This document shows, piece by piece, positions 7,160 through 14,154 of a stretch of 23,433 bases of DNA. The first letter of the stretch is position 1. The number at the start of each line of letters is the position of its first letter. The translations under genes and the position numbers were made by a program. The notes beneath the pieces are model-generated. The model was not told where the DNA came from, did not search any database, and worked only from the letters and a program-made list of their open reading frames with translations. This DNA comes from an uncultured Erysipelotrichaceae bacterium (GTDB taxonomy: Bacteria > Bacillota_I > Bacilli_A > RF39 > UBA660). The DNA is taken from NCBI GenBank assembly GCA_902795675.1, contig CADBLZ010000018.1:1-23433 (forward strand), read 5' to 3'.

Positions 7160-8473
7160 CTACTTCATGTCTTTCTTAATCTTATTAATACGCTCTAATA
7201 ATTCTTTAACATTCTTTTCTTTACCTATATCAGTTGGTTCATAATACTTATGACCTTTTAACTCCTTAGGTAAACATTCCATATTAGTTATATGTTCTTT
7301 ATAATCATGAGCATACATATAACCTTTACCATTACCTAGTTCACTATCTAACTTAGTAACAGCATTTCTTAAATGTAATGGTACTGGTATATTCATTGTC
7401 TTAATAGCATCTTCTTTAGCAGCATAATAAGCCATTTCTAAAGAATTAGATTTAGGACTTACACTTAAATAAACAACTGCTTGTGCTAGATTAACATTAC
7501 ATTCAGGAACACCAATATCATGACAAGCTTGATAACAAGCAGTAGCTTGTACTAAAGCATTCGTATTAGCCATCCCAATATCTTCAGATGCAAATCTAAT
7601 TAATCTTCTAGCAATATATAAAGGGTCTTCTCCTGCTTCTACCATTCTTGCTAAATAATATAGTGCAGCATCCGGATCACTATTTCGCATTGATTTATGT
7701 AATGCACTAATTAAGTTATAATGTTCTTCACCTTTCTTATCATATAAGAAAACTTTAGATTGAAGAGCATTTTGTAATACTTTATCAGTAATTGTTTTCT
7801 TCTTATTTCTTGTTGGTGTAATATTAATAATATTCTCTAAAGTATTAAGAGCTCCTCTAGCATCTCCATTAGAAATATTACTAATAAGATCTAATTCATC
7901 ATCTTTAATAACAACATTCTTATATTCTTTATCTAATGCTCTACGAAGAACCTTCATAATACTTTCCATATCAAGTGATTTTAAAGTATATACTTTACTT
8001 CTAGAAAGTAAGGCACTATTAACGTCAAATGATGGATTCTCGGTTGTAGCTCCGATCAAGATAATTGTGCCATCTTCAACATAAGGAAGAAAAGCATCTT
8101 GTTGACTCTTATTAAAACGATGGATTTCATCTACAAAGACAATTGTCTTCTTATTATTACTCTTATTATATTTAGCTAAATCAATTAACTCTTTAATATC
8201 TTTAACACCACTCGTAACAGCTGACAATTCATAAAAAGCTGAATTAGTTTCACGAGCTATTATTTTAGCTAAAGTAGTTTTACCTACTCCTGGAGGTCCC
8301 CAGAAGATCATTGAAGTAATATTATCATTTTCTATCATTTTTCTAATAGCCGAATCTTTACCAACTATTTCATCTTGACCAAATATTTCATCTAAAGTAC
8401 TAGGACGCATTTTATCTGCTAATGGTGAATAAGTATTATTACCATCATCTATACTGAATAAATCATTCTTCAT
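7160..8473 (-). CDS. rarA: Replication-associated recombination ATPase RarA (MgsA/YrvN)
   Basis: This is a 437-residue AAA+ ATPase acting on stalled replication forks and single-stranded DNA ends; the family is homologous to eukaryotic WRNIP1/Mgs1. The N-terminal LADKMRPSTLDEIFGQ box, Walker A GPPGVGKTT (59-67), Walker B IVFVDEIHRF (111-120), sensor 1 GATTENPSF (141-149) and the C-terminal tetramerisation segment (ARRLIRFASEDIG and following) are all present. The length equals the family norm (about 420-445). GGGAGG lies seven bases before the ATG. The promoter is not obvious. The HAD phosphatase follows in the same transcript. Confidence 0.96.
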   Translation of the reverse strand: MKNDLFSIDDGNNTYSPLADKMRPSTLDEIFGQDEIVGKDSAIRKMIENDNITSMIFWGPPGVGKTTLAKIIARETNSAFYELSAVTSGVKDIKELIDLAKYNKSNNKKTIVFVDEIHRFNKSQQDAFLPYVEDGTIILIGATTENPSFDVNSALLSRSKVYTLKSLDMESIMKVLRRALDKEYKNVVIKDDELDLISNISNGDARGALNTLENIINITPTRNKKKTITDKVLQNALQSKVFLYDKKGEEHYNLISALHKSMRNSDPDAALYYLARMVEAGEDPLYIARRLIRFASEDIGMANTNALVQATACYQACHDIGVPECNVNLAQAVVYLSVSPKSNSLEMAYYAAKEDAIKTMNIPVPLHLRNAVTKLDSELGNGKGYMYAHDYKEHITNMECLPKELKGHKYYEPTDIGKEKNVKELLERINKIKKDMK

Positions 8474-8513
8474 AAAATACCTCCCTAATAACTATATAAT
8501 ACTATTTTTAGCC

Positions 8514-8541
8514 AAAAATAAAAAGTCATAAATATGACTTT
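8514..8541 (-). terminator. Terminator after the GNAT-like gene
   Basis: A stem AAAGTCAT/ATGACTTT with a 4-base loop (8541-8534 with 8529-8522), followed by TTATTTTT on the minus strand. It starts in the stop codon of the gene. Confidence 0.8.
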
Positions 8542-9037
8542 AAATCTTCTTCATAAAAATAATTCGACGTCCAATCTCTAAATCAACTGGACCAACTTTA
8601 ATAAAATTATCTTCAACAATTTTTTTCATATAATCTTTATTATCTGGGTGAATATATACAAGTATATTATTAAAATTAGCTTTCTTTAAAGACTTAGCTA
8701 AATAATCGATTACTTTAATATCTAATTCCTTACTATCATATTCTGGTAAACAGAAAGTAGAACCAAAACCAATAACATTATCGCTATTAATCTTTTTATC
8801 TAATTTCTTCTTAACAAGATCACACGTAGGAATCAACATTGTTGAACAAACTGGTTTACTATTCTTACTGAATAATAATATATCAGTACCCTTATTAGTA
8901 ATCAAATCAATTAATTCATTTATACTATAATCACTTAACCATTCTGGATCTTCTAAAGTATTTCTAAAACAATCCACAATTTGTAAGTAATCATTTAAAT
9001 TTGGATTTATTACCAAATCCAAACTATCAAACTTCAT
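8540..9037 (-). CDS. Possible GNAT-family acetyltransferase
   Basis: This is a 165-residue protein, start ATG 9037, chosen because GGGTGAT lies a few bases upstream; an in-frame TTG ten codons earlier has no ribosome-binding site. The C-terminal half has a GNAT-like layout: a strand VIGFGSTFCLPEY, a helix with KVIDYLAKSLKKANF, a strand NNILVYIHPDNKDYMKKIVEDNFIKVG (in place of the usual 'N..a..lY.k.GF' motif), and a final strand. The acetyl-CoA pyrophosphate loop (Q/R-x-x-G-x-G/A) is not well preserved, so the assignment is weak. Substrate unknown. It has its own extended -10 element and terminator, so it is probably monocistronic. Confidence 0.5.
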   Translation of the reverse strand: MKFDSLDLVINPNLNDYLQIVDCFRNTLEDPEWLSDYSINELIDLITNKGTDILLFSKNSKPVCSTMLIPTCDLVKKKLDKKINSDNVIGFGSTFCLPEYDSKELDIKVIDYLAKSLKKANFNNILVYIHPDNKDYMKKIVEDNFIKVGPVDLEIGRRIIFMKKI

Positions 9038-9071
9038 ACAATCACCCAACCTCAAGTGGTCTAACAAATAA

Positions 9072-9080
9072 ATTATAACA
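9072..9080 (-). promoter_or_regulatory. Extended -10 promoter of the GNAT-like gene
   Basis: TGTTATAAT on the minus strand, about 35 bases before ATG 9037. The upstream -35 region is only T-rich. Confidence 0.5.
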
Positions 9081-9087
9081 CCAAAAA

Positions 9088-9112
9088 TTAAAAAGAAAAG
9101 AAATACTATTTC
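9088..9112 (-). terminator. Weak terminator after the nitroreductase gene
   Basis: A short 5-bp stem GAAAT/ATTTC with a 3-base loop, then TTTTCTTTTT on the minus strand. The T-tract is good but the stem is small, so termination may be partial. Confidence 0.4.
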
Positions 9113-9609
9113 AATTCAAAGATTTCTTCTTTGTTTTTTCTTATATTATGTCTATCTGCTGGAATTGTATCACTATATCCTAAGTCAATTAAACATACTA
9201 CTTGCTCATTAATTGGTAAGTTAAAAGCTTCTCTAATCTTATCTTCATCAAACATATTAATCCAACAAGTACCTAAACCTAAATTAGTAGCTTCTAACAT
9301 AATATGTGTAGCAATAATAGAGGCATCTTCACTACCACTATTAGTACCATTACTTAGATTATAGACATTATTCTTATCATAACAAACAACAAATACTACT
9401 GGCGCATTATAAATACAAGGACTAGCTTCATTAATCTTTCTTAATGCATCATCACTAGTTAAAGTAAGTATGTGAAGTGGTTGAACATTTTTAGCACTAG
9501 GTGCTAAAACACTTATTTCCATTAACTTATTTAATAATTCTTCACTTACTTTATCATCTTTAAACTTTCTAACAGAGTATCTATCTCTTATAACACTTTC
9601 CAATTCCAT
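9106..9609 (-). CDS. Nitroreductase-family FMN oxidoreductase
   Basis: This is a 167-residue FMN-dependent NAD(P)H oxidoreductase. The FMN phosphate-binding start RDRYSVRKF (8-16), SVLAPSAKNVQP with the conserved Ser/Asn pair, the central 'EDASIIATHIMLEATNLGLGTCWI' helix region and the C-terminal GYSDTIPADRHNIRK segment are all family features. It is at the short end of the family, as in small clostridial nitroreductases; the physiological substrate is unknown. The ATG lies two bases after the stop of the upstream gene and uses a GGAAG ribosome-binding site inside that gene's last codons, so the two are translationally linked. Confidence 0.9.
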   Translation of the reverse strand: MELESVIRDRYSVRKFKDDKVSEELLNKLMEISVLAPSAKNVQPLHILTLTSDDALRKINEASPCIYNAPVVFVVCYDKNNVYNLSNGTNSGSEDASIIATHIMLEATNLGLGTCWINMFDEDKIREAFNLPINEQVVCLIDLGYSDTIPADRHNIRKNKEEIFELK

Positions 9610-9611
9610 TT

Positions 9612-10382
9612 TTATTCTTCCTTTATTCTAGCAAAACTCTTTGCTTCTCTTTCCTTTTTGCGTCGATCGATTTCTTCGATTCTTTTAGCGCCTTCCATCT
9701 CAATATAATAACGTAACATTGTTACTTCATCAAAAGTCATTTTCATTTCAGGTAGAATAGTACCATACTTATCAACACTTTCCTTATGTTCTTGATAATA
9801 ATCATACTTTCTAACTCTTGTCCATGCATCTTTAAGTTCTTTCTTAGGTGTAGAACGATCCCCACTCCAACTTAAAAAGACTGGTGCGTATATATTTCTA
9901 AAAGCAATATTGATATATTTATCAAACCATAAATCACGGTTCTTCTCTATACCTTCTTCAATTACTTCTTTATCCATATTAATAGCTTCTAAAGTTTGTT
10001 TAATACCTAATCTAAATCCTTTATCAGCATCTTGATGGAACATATAAAAGTCTCCACCATATTGATCACTAACAATCCAACCTTCTCCATCATTTAATTG
10101 ATGCTTAGTCTGCCATTCTACAATTCTAAGTTCATAATCATGTCTTAGGTTGCTAAATAATTCAGAACCATCTAAGTATTCTTTAATGGTTGTATCACGT
10201 ACAAGAATCCAATGATTCTCTGACTTCATTAATCTACTCATCCATAAATTATTTCTTAAGTGACATGGAAGATTACTTCTATCAACCTCTTGAGCCGTAA
10301 GAAAACAGTTACTGTACCAAATACCTGATTCTGGGAAAAAGTTTTCTATAGCTTTATCAAATTTTCTAATATTACTCTTCAT
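9612..10382 (-). CDS. Conserved-looking cytoplasmic protein of unknown function
   Basis: I do not recognise this 256-residue protein. The start ATG 10382 follows GGGGAAG; a longer reading to a TTG at 10436 would begin inside the terminator of the preceding gene and is rejected. It has no membrane segment or signal peptide. It is rich in Trp, Tyr and charged residues, with motifs GIWYSNCFLTAQEVDR, NHWILVRDTTIKEYLDG, GEGWIVSDQYGGDFYMFHQD and a strongly charged C-terminal helix (about residues 228-256: RIEEIDRRKKEREAK). The even composition suggests a folded soluble protein. It overlaps no gene and is coupled to the nitroreductase downstream. Confidence 0.7.
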   Translation of the reverse strand: MKSNIRKFDKAIENFFPESGIWYSNCFLTAQEVDRSNLPCHLRNNLWMSRLMKSENHWILVRDTTIKEYLDGSELFSNLRHDYELRIVEWQTKHQLNDGEGWIVSDQYGGDFYMFHQDADKGFRLGIKQTLEAINMDKEVIEEGIEKNRDLWFDKYINIAFRNIYAPVFLSWSGDRSTPKKELKDAWTRVRKYDYYQEHKESVDKYGTILPEMKMTFDEVTMLRYYIEMEGAKRIEEIDRRKKEREAKSFARIKEE

Positions 10383-10407
10383 ACGATTACCAACTTCCCC
10401 TAAAATA

Positions 10408-10436
10408 ATCTTATCATACTCAAATAAAAAAACCAA
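10408..10436 (-). promoter_or_regulatory. Candidate promoter for the unknown/nitroreductase pair
   Basis: TTGGTT (10436-10431), a 17-base spacer, and TGATAAGAT with an extended -10 hexamer TAAGAT (10413-10408). The -35 lies in the 3' arm of the preceding terminator. The hexamers are only partial matches. Confidence 0.45.
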
Positions 10437-10448
10437 TCATCGATTGGT
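10425..10448 (-). terminator. Terminator after the small membrane protein gene
   Basis: A 7-bp stem ACCAATC/GATTGGT with a 3-base loop and seven T on the minus strand; the opposite strand also has a T-rich flank. Confidence 0.85.
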
Positions 10449-10460
10449 CTTTTTTATTTA

Positions 10461-10997
10461 TTACTTTTCTGGAGTAGTTGGTGCTTGTGGAGCTGCTTGA
10501 GGAGCTGCACTAGAAACACCACCATTATTTAAGTAATTGATTGCTTTGTTAACATATTCATTAATCTTGTTAGTAACAGGATTACTGAAAATTGGTTTAC
10601 CACTAAATAGTGCAATAACAAATGCAAACTTAGTAACTGTAATTAAGAATTCAACTGCTTTATCTGCATAAGTTAAAACATAATTAGCAACAAGTACTAT
10701 CTTAGAAACATCAAGATCAGCATCTTCAACTAAAGTATTAATTAGATTAACAGTTGATTCAATGAAATCAATAATAATATCAGATCCACTGAAGATGATA
10801 TTCCAAATCATACTAAATAATGTAATACCTACAGCAAAAGTAATGATTTTAGAAGCATTAGTCTTAGTATTTTGATCTAATTCACAGAATACTAATAAGA
10901 ACATAATTACTAGTGCAAAAGACATTCCACCTAAAAGGAATCCTAATACTAATAATATTGATGCTAAACCAGCTTCAATTTTAACTTTATTTGTCAT
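10461..10997 (-). CDS. Small membrane protein with Ala/Pro-rich tail, unknown function
   Basis: This is a 178-residue protein. ATG 10997 is chosen because GGAAAG precedes it at good spacing; an in-frame TTG eight codons upstream is inside the ribosome-binding region. Hydrophobic segments lie at about 10-37, 50-69 and 115-132, with amphipathic stretches between (residues 73-110), and the tail from about 160 is low-complexity (SSAAPQAAPQAPTTPEK). I do not recognise a family. It follows the Alg13-like gene by 31 bases, so it may be part of that operon, but it also has a possible extended -10 of its own overlapping the alg13 stop. Confidence 0.75.
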   Translation of the reverse strand: MTNKVKIEAGLASILLVLGFLLGGMSFALVIMFLLVFCELDQNTKTNASKIITFAVGITLFSMIWNIIFSGSDIIIDFIESTVNLINTLVEDADLDVSKIVLVANYVLTYADKAVEFLITVTKFAFVIALFSGKPIFSNPVTNKINEYVNKAINYLNNGGVSSAAPQAAPQAPTTPEK

Positions 10998-11022
10998 ACA
11001 AACTCTTTCCCTTTCTATCAAT

Positions 11023-11031
11023 ATTTTATCA
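11023..11031 (-). promoter_or_regulatory. Extended -10 element before the small membrane protein
   Basis: TGATAAAAT on the minus strand; its TGA is the stop codon of the upstream Alg13-like gene. No clear -35. Confidence 0.4.
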
Positions 11032-11589
11032 TAATATAATTATTAATAAAATAATTATAATTATAAATAATAGAATAAAATACTTCCATTTATTAAACCA
11101 ACTAACATGATTATCTTCATTAATAAATCCCTCTACTAACTTAATCATATTATCTGTATTACTTACGAATTTTTTAGGTTTAAAGTTCTTACTTTCTTTA
11201 ATAACTTCATCTAACTTATCAAAGTCTTCAAGTGGTAATAAATAACCTAGTTCACTAAACTTACTAATTATTTCTAATTGATGATTATTATTATGTTCAT
11301 TATATTTAGCAAGTCTTGCAGCAGCAATAACTGGTTTATCATATTTTAAAGCCCCTAAGATACTTCCTACACCACCATGCGTAATAAGTAAATCTGCTTC
11401 TTTCATTAATTCATCTAACTTATCAGGTGAAGTATAATCAAATATTTCCATATTATCGGATTTATATTTTGTATAACCAGCTTGAACAATAACTTTATCT
11501 TTAATCTTGCCTTCATTTATTTTTTTATCAATTGCTTTTAAAAGTCTTTCAAAGCTTTCATCTTGTGTTCCGAGAGTAACTAAAATCAA
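11029..11589 (-). CDS. Alg13/PssE-like glycosyltransferase catalytic subunit
   Basis: This is a 186-residue homologue of the catalytic half of UDP-sugar transferases such as Alg13 and bacterial PssE/EpsF-type proteins, which work with an Alg14/PssD membrane subunit. It begins MILVTLGTQDESFERLL, the classic family start, and carries ADLLITHGGVGSILGAL (nucleotide-sugar binding) and the C-terminal segment with HNNNHQLEI. Unlike typical PssE (about 160 residues), it ends in a hydrophobic tail (last 20 residues) that probably anchors it. The TTG at 11589 is chosen: GGAGG ends nine bases upstream, and the codon overlaps the TGA of the Alg14-like gene. A GTG at 11598 directly abuts GGAGG and is unlikely. 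It ends with TGA. Confidence 0.9.
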   Translation of the reverse strand: MILVTLGTQDESFERLLKAIDKKINEGKIKDKVIVQAGYTKYKSDNMEIFDYTSPDKLDELMKEADLLITHGGVGSILGALKYDKPVIAAARLAKYNEHNNNHQLEIISKFSELGYLLPLEDFDKLDEVIKESKNFKPKKFVSNTDNMIKLVEGFINEDNHVSWFNKWKYFILLFIIIIILLIIIL

Positions 11590-12068
11590 AATATCCACCC
11601 TCCATCTATAGCGTTCGGATAGATATCTTTCATACTATCCCATTGAACAATAAACTTATCAGCAAACTTATAAACTAATCTACCCGTAGCTGTCTTTGTA
11701 TTTATATTAGCAAATGTCTCAATGAATATTACTTTACTACCTAGTATCTTACCTATTAAGCACATAACGCCCCCAACATGAGCCCCTGTACTTACAATAT
11801 AATCTGGATGATGTTTTATATAAATGAATAAACATATAAAACAATTTATTAATAAAACAAATGGATAAGTTAACATATGATGTTTAGTACCATATACTAA
11901 ATAACTTACTTTACCTTTATACTTATCTTTTAAATAATCATTTGTTTTCATCTTCTCTGTTACTAGGTAATAATCATAATTATCAAAACACTTATTAAGT
12001 CTTAATAATTCGTTTAAATGACCACCTGTCGATGAAACAAATAAAACTCTTTTCTTCTTCATATTCAT
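11586..12068 (-). CDS. Alg14/PssD-like glycosyltransferase membrane subunit
   Basis: This is a 160-residue Alg14/PssD-type protein that recruits the catalytic Alg13/PssE subunit to the membrane for exopolysaccharide or lipid-linked glycan assembly. Family hallmarks are VSSTGGHLNELLRL near the N-terminus, a hydrophobic segment (about 66-80), STGAHVGG and the C-terminal IVQWDSMKDIYPNAIDGGWIF. There is no visible ribosome-binding site; an extended -10 (TGTTATAAT, 12087-12079) sits 10 bases before ATG 12068, so a leaderless mRNA is plausible. A GTG is one codon upstream and another ATG two codons downstream. It ends with TGA overlapping the next start, which indicates coupling. No other glycosyltransferase genes are in the window. 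Confidence 0.9.
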   Translation of the reverse strand: MNMKKKRVLFVSSTGGHLNELLRLNKCFDNYDYYLVTEKMKTNDYLKDKYKGKVSYLVYGTKHHMLTYPFVLLINCFICLFIYIKHHPDYIVSTGAHVGGVMCLIGKILGSKVIFIETFANINTKTATGRLVYKFADKFIVQWDSMKDIYPNAIDGGWIF

Positions 12069-12078
12069 CACTAATAAA

Positions 12079-12087
12079 ATTATAACA
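12079..12087 (-). promoter_or_regulatory. Extended -10 promoter of the Alg14/13 pair
   Basis: TGTTATAAT on the minus strand, adjacent to the T-tract of the preceding terminator; the predicted start is 0-4 bases before the ATG. No -35 match. Confidence 0.5.
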
Positions 12088-12118
12088 TAAAAAAAGATAA
12101 AGATTATTCCTTTATCTT
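12087..12118 (-). terminator. Terminator after the 106-residue unknown gene
   Basis: A 9-bp stem AAGATAAAG/CTTTATCTT with a 7-base loop and seven T on the minus strand; the stop codon lies in the hairpin. Confidence 0.88.
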
Positions 12119-12424
12119 ATTATCATTCTTTCTTCTTATGTAAATAACAGTTAACTTAAATTCTAAATTTTGATTACTAAAGATAATATCACTAATACCT
12201 TCTAACTCTTTTTCTAATTCAAATCTAATAATTGTTTCTAATTGTTCTTTACTAAGAGATGAAATATATGAAGTACTTTCATTCTTAAAAGTAACAAAAT
12301 AATCAAAATCCGTTTCTTTTTCTGGTGTTAAAAAAGCAGCACGTTCAAGAACAATATTAAAGTTTTCTTCATAGTAATTACGAACCATATTATTTAAATC
12401 TTTACAATTAAATATTGCTTGCAT
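12104..12424 (-). CDS. Small protein of unknown function
   Basis: This is a 106-residue acidic protein with no membrane segment. The start ATG 12424 follows GAGGTGAGGG; a GTG three codons earlier overlaps that ribosome-binding site. It begins MQAIFNCKDLNNMVRNYYEE, has an alpha/beta-looking pattern (DYFVTFKNESTSYISSL, then SKEQLETIIRFELEKEL, then LEFKLTVIYIRRK) and ends in a charged tail. I know no family with this pattern. It has its own clear promoter and terminator, so it is an independent single-gene unit. Confidence 0.75.
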   Translation of the reverse strand: MQAIFNCKDLNNMVRNYYEENFNIVLERAAFLTPEKETDFDYFVTFKNESTSYISSLSKEQLETIIRFELEKELEGISDIIFSNQNLEFKLTVIYIRRKNDNKIKE

Positions 12425-12445
12425 TTCCCTCACCTCTTGGGATTT

Positions 12446-12474
12446 ATATTAAAGCTATCTAATAGAATTGTCAA
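12446..12474 (-). promoter_or_regulatory. Promoter of the 106-residue unknown gene
   Basis: Perfect -35 TTGACA (12474-12469), a 17-base spacer, and TAATAT (12451-12446) on the minus strand; the start near 12439 gives a 15-base leader. The -35 begins within the T-tract of the preceding terminator. Confidence 0.82.
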
Positions 12475-12504
12475 AAAAAGAAGCTATTTCCTTTTAATAG
12501 CTTC
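12473..12504 (-). terminator. Terminator after the glutamine amidotransferase gene
   Basis: A 9-bp stem GAAGCTATT/AATAGCTTC with a 7-base loop and seven T on the minus strand; the T-tract runs into TTGACA. Confidence 0.9.
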
Positions 12505-13215
12505 TTCTACTAATCTTCTAAATATTGCTCCATCTTCATGTTCAGGATGCCATTGTGTACCAACAATAAAATAACCTTCTTTATTATATTCTACACCTTC
12601 AATAACACCATCATCAGCTAAAGCAGTTACTTTAAAATCTTTACCAATCCATCTAACACCATAGTTATGCATAGAGATAATATTAATTCTATCTTGTTTA
12701 TAAATACTATATAGTAATGAATCTTTATCTGTAATATTAACATCATGTCTTGCTATATCCATCGTGTCATATGTAACAACATGATTATGACTTAAGTCAG
12801 GTAATCTTTTTAATAAACTACCTTCATTTAATTCCTTTAATCTTTTATATTCTACAAAGAAATTATCATCTACTTTATCAACATTATCACTTTCTATTAC
12901 ATCACTATATATTGATATAGCATGCATACCTCTACAAATACCTAGTAATGGTTTATTATGTTTAATTGCATAATCAATTATTTCATAAATATATCTATTA
13001 ACTTCATGTCCACCAGGTATTATAAAAGCATCAAAATGACTTAATACTTCTTCACTTACTTTTTCTTTATCAAGAAGAACACCCATTGGTATTCCACCAG
13101 CTTTATTAATCATTTCAATATAGTTATCAATAAAATAATATTGATCCATACATGGATCTTGATCTCTATTACCTGTATATCTAGAACTAGGTACTAAACC
13201 TATAATTGGTTTCAT
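12484..13215 (-). CDS. Class I glutamine amidotransferase-like hydrolase (peptidase C26/PuuD type)
   Basis: This is a 243-residue cytoplasmic protein of the gamma-glutamyl hydrolase group. The catalytic triad is intact: Cys94 in GICRGMH, and His223 and Glu225 in QWHPEHE. The oxyanion segment is FDAFIIPGGHEVNRY (about 61-75). The N-terminal MKPIIGLVPS start and the AGGIPMGVLL segment fit the PuuD/C26 family, which cleaves gamma-glutamyl bonds of gamma-glutamyl-GABA or related compounds. Its neighbours give no clue to the substrate. ATG 13215 follows GAGGTG by eight bases; an in-frame GTG three codons earlier is within that site. An extended -10 precedes it. Confidence 0.88.
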   Translation of the reverse strand: MKPIIGLVPSSRYTGNRDQDPCMDQYYFIDNYIEMINKAGGIPMGVLLDKEKVSEEVLSHFDAFIIPGGHEVNRYIYEIIDYAIKHNKPLLGICRGMHAISIYSDVIESDNVDKVDDNFFVEYKRLKELNEGSLLKRLPDLSHNHVVTYDTMDIARHDVNITDKDSLLYSIYKQDRINIISMHNYGVRWIGKDFKVTALADDGVIEGVEYNKEGYFIVGTQWHPEHEDGAIFRRLVEEAIKRK

Positions 13216-13233
13216 AAGTAACACCTCAAACTT

Positions 13234-13242
13234 ATTTTAACA
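13234..13242 (-). promoter_or_regulatory. Extended -10 promoter of the amidotransferase gene
   Basis: TGTTAAAAT on the minus strand, directly after the T-tract of the preceding terminator and 19 bases before ATG 13215. Confidence 0.5.
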
Positions 13243-13243
13243 T

Positions 13244-13272
13244 AAAAAAAAGATAAGTTTATTACTTATCTT
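13244..13272 (-). terminator. Terminator after the membrane-anchored unknown gene
   Basis: A 9-bp stem AAGATAAGT/ACTTATCTT with a 5-base loop and a run of T on the minus strand; it contains the stop codon. Confidence 0.9.
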
Positions 13273-14089
13273 CTTTATTGACAGATACTAGAATATAATT
13301 ACCATCTTCATAATTAAAGACTAGTTTAAATAAAACACCATTATCTTTTATTGCTTCATCTGTTGGTAAACCATTTTCTTCTCTATCTAATCCTTTTATT
13401 TCTTCTTTACCTAAATACTTCTTACAGTAAGGTATTTCATTTTCATTATTTGTTTCACATACAAATAATACTTTTACAAAGATATCTGATTCTTTATCAT
13501 TCTTAATAGCTTTAACTGGTGTAGATACATAGTAAGGTACGCCTTCTAAACCACAACCTAAATTTTCTACTTCATATACTTTCTTAGTACTATCATAAGT
13601 TATTAAAGGACATACCGGATATTCCTTATGTGTAAGTTTATATTCCTTACCAAACATCTTTGTAGCATACCGATCTAATTCACTTGCGTTAATAATACTA
13701 CCAGCACTTAACTTGCTCTTATTCTCTTTAAAATATGCTGCCATAATAATACCATAAGCATCTTGACTATTTAAGTCTTTTAAAACTTCAAACTTTGGTA
13801 CTATGAAATATTTATAGTAGCTACCAGTAGAATAACCGCTAGTAGAAATAACACTATTATATAAATCTATATAATCATCTACATCTACTTCTTGCTCTTT
13901 AACTTCTTCTTTCTTTTCTTCTGGTTTTTTTTCTTCTTCCTTCTTCTCTACTTCTTGTGTCTTATTACTTTTTAATTCTTTAATCTCATTCTTTAAATCT
14001 CCATTTTGAAAGAATAAGTAAATTGATCCACCAAGTAATATTAATACTACTATTATTAAACATATAATAATTCCCTTATTATCCCTCAT
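13262..14089 (-). CDS. Single-pass membrane protein with charged stalk and unknown ectodomain
   Basis: This is a 275-residue protein, start ATG 14089 with AGGTGAT upstream. A short cytoplasmic head (MRDNKG) is followed by one transmembrane segment (about 6-27), a Lys/Glu stalk that is low-complexity and probably coiled-coil or extended (about 30-70, KKEEEKKPEEKKEE), and an extracellular domain (about 71-275). The ectodomain contains four Cys (PVCPLI, LGCGLEG, FVCETN, YCKKYLG) that could form two disulphides. I do not recognise the domain. It is a single-gene unit between two terminators. Role unknown; envelope location is inferred from topology. Confidence 0.75.
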   Translation of the reverse strand: MRDNKGIIICLIIVVLILLGGSIYLFFQNGDLKNEIKELKSNKTQEVEKKEEEKKPEEKKEEVKEQEVDVDDYIDLYNSVISTSGYSTGSYYKYFIVPKFEVLKDLNSQDAYGIIMAAYFKENKSKLSAGSIINASELDRYATKMFGKEYKLTHKEYPVCPLITYDSTKKVYEVENLGCGLEGVPYYVSTPVKAIKNDKESDIFVKVLFVCETNNENEIPYCKKYLGKEEIKGLDREENGLPTDEAIKDNGVLFKLVFNYEDGNYILVSVNKEDK

Positions 14090-14105
14090 ACTATCACCTA
14101 TTATA

Positions 14106-14111
14106 ATTATA
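14106..14111 (-). promoter_or_regulatory. Likely -10 element of the membrane-anchored unknown gene
   Basis: TATAAT on the minus strand, 17 bases before the start codon and close after the preceding terminator. The best -35 (TTTACT) is 15 bases away, so the call is tentative. Confidence 0.4.
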
Positions 14112-14115
14112 CAAC

Positions 14116-14154
14116 AAAAAATAGATAGTAAACCTATCGTTAAACTATCTATTT
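14116..14154 (-). terminator. Terminator of the acyltransferase/zinc-ribbon/hydrolase operon
   Basis: An 11-bp stem AAATAGATAGT/ACTATCTATTT (14154-14144 with 14129-14119), a 14-base loop, and a T-run on the minus strand. The TAG stop of the hydrolase is in the stem. Confidence 0.85.
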
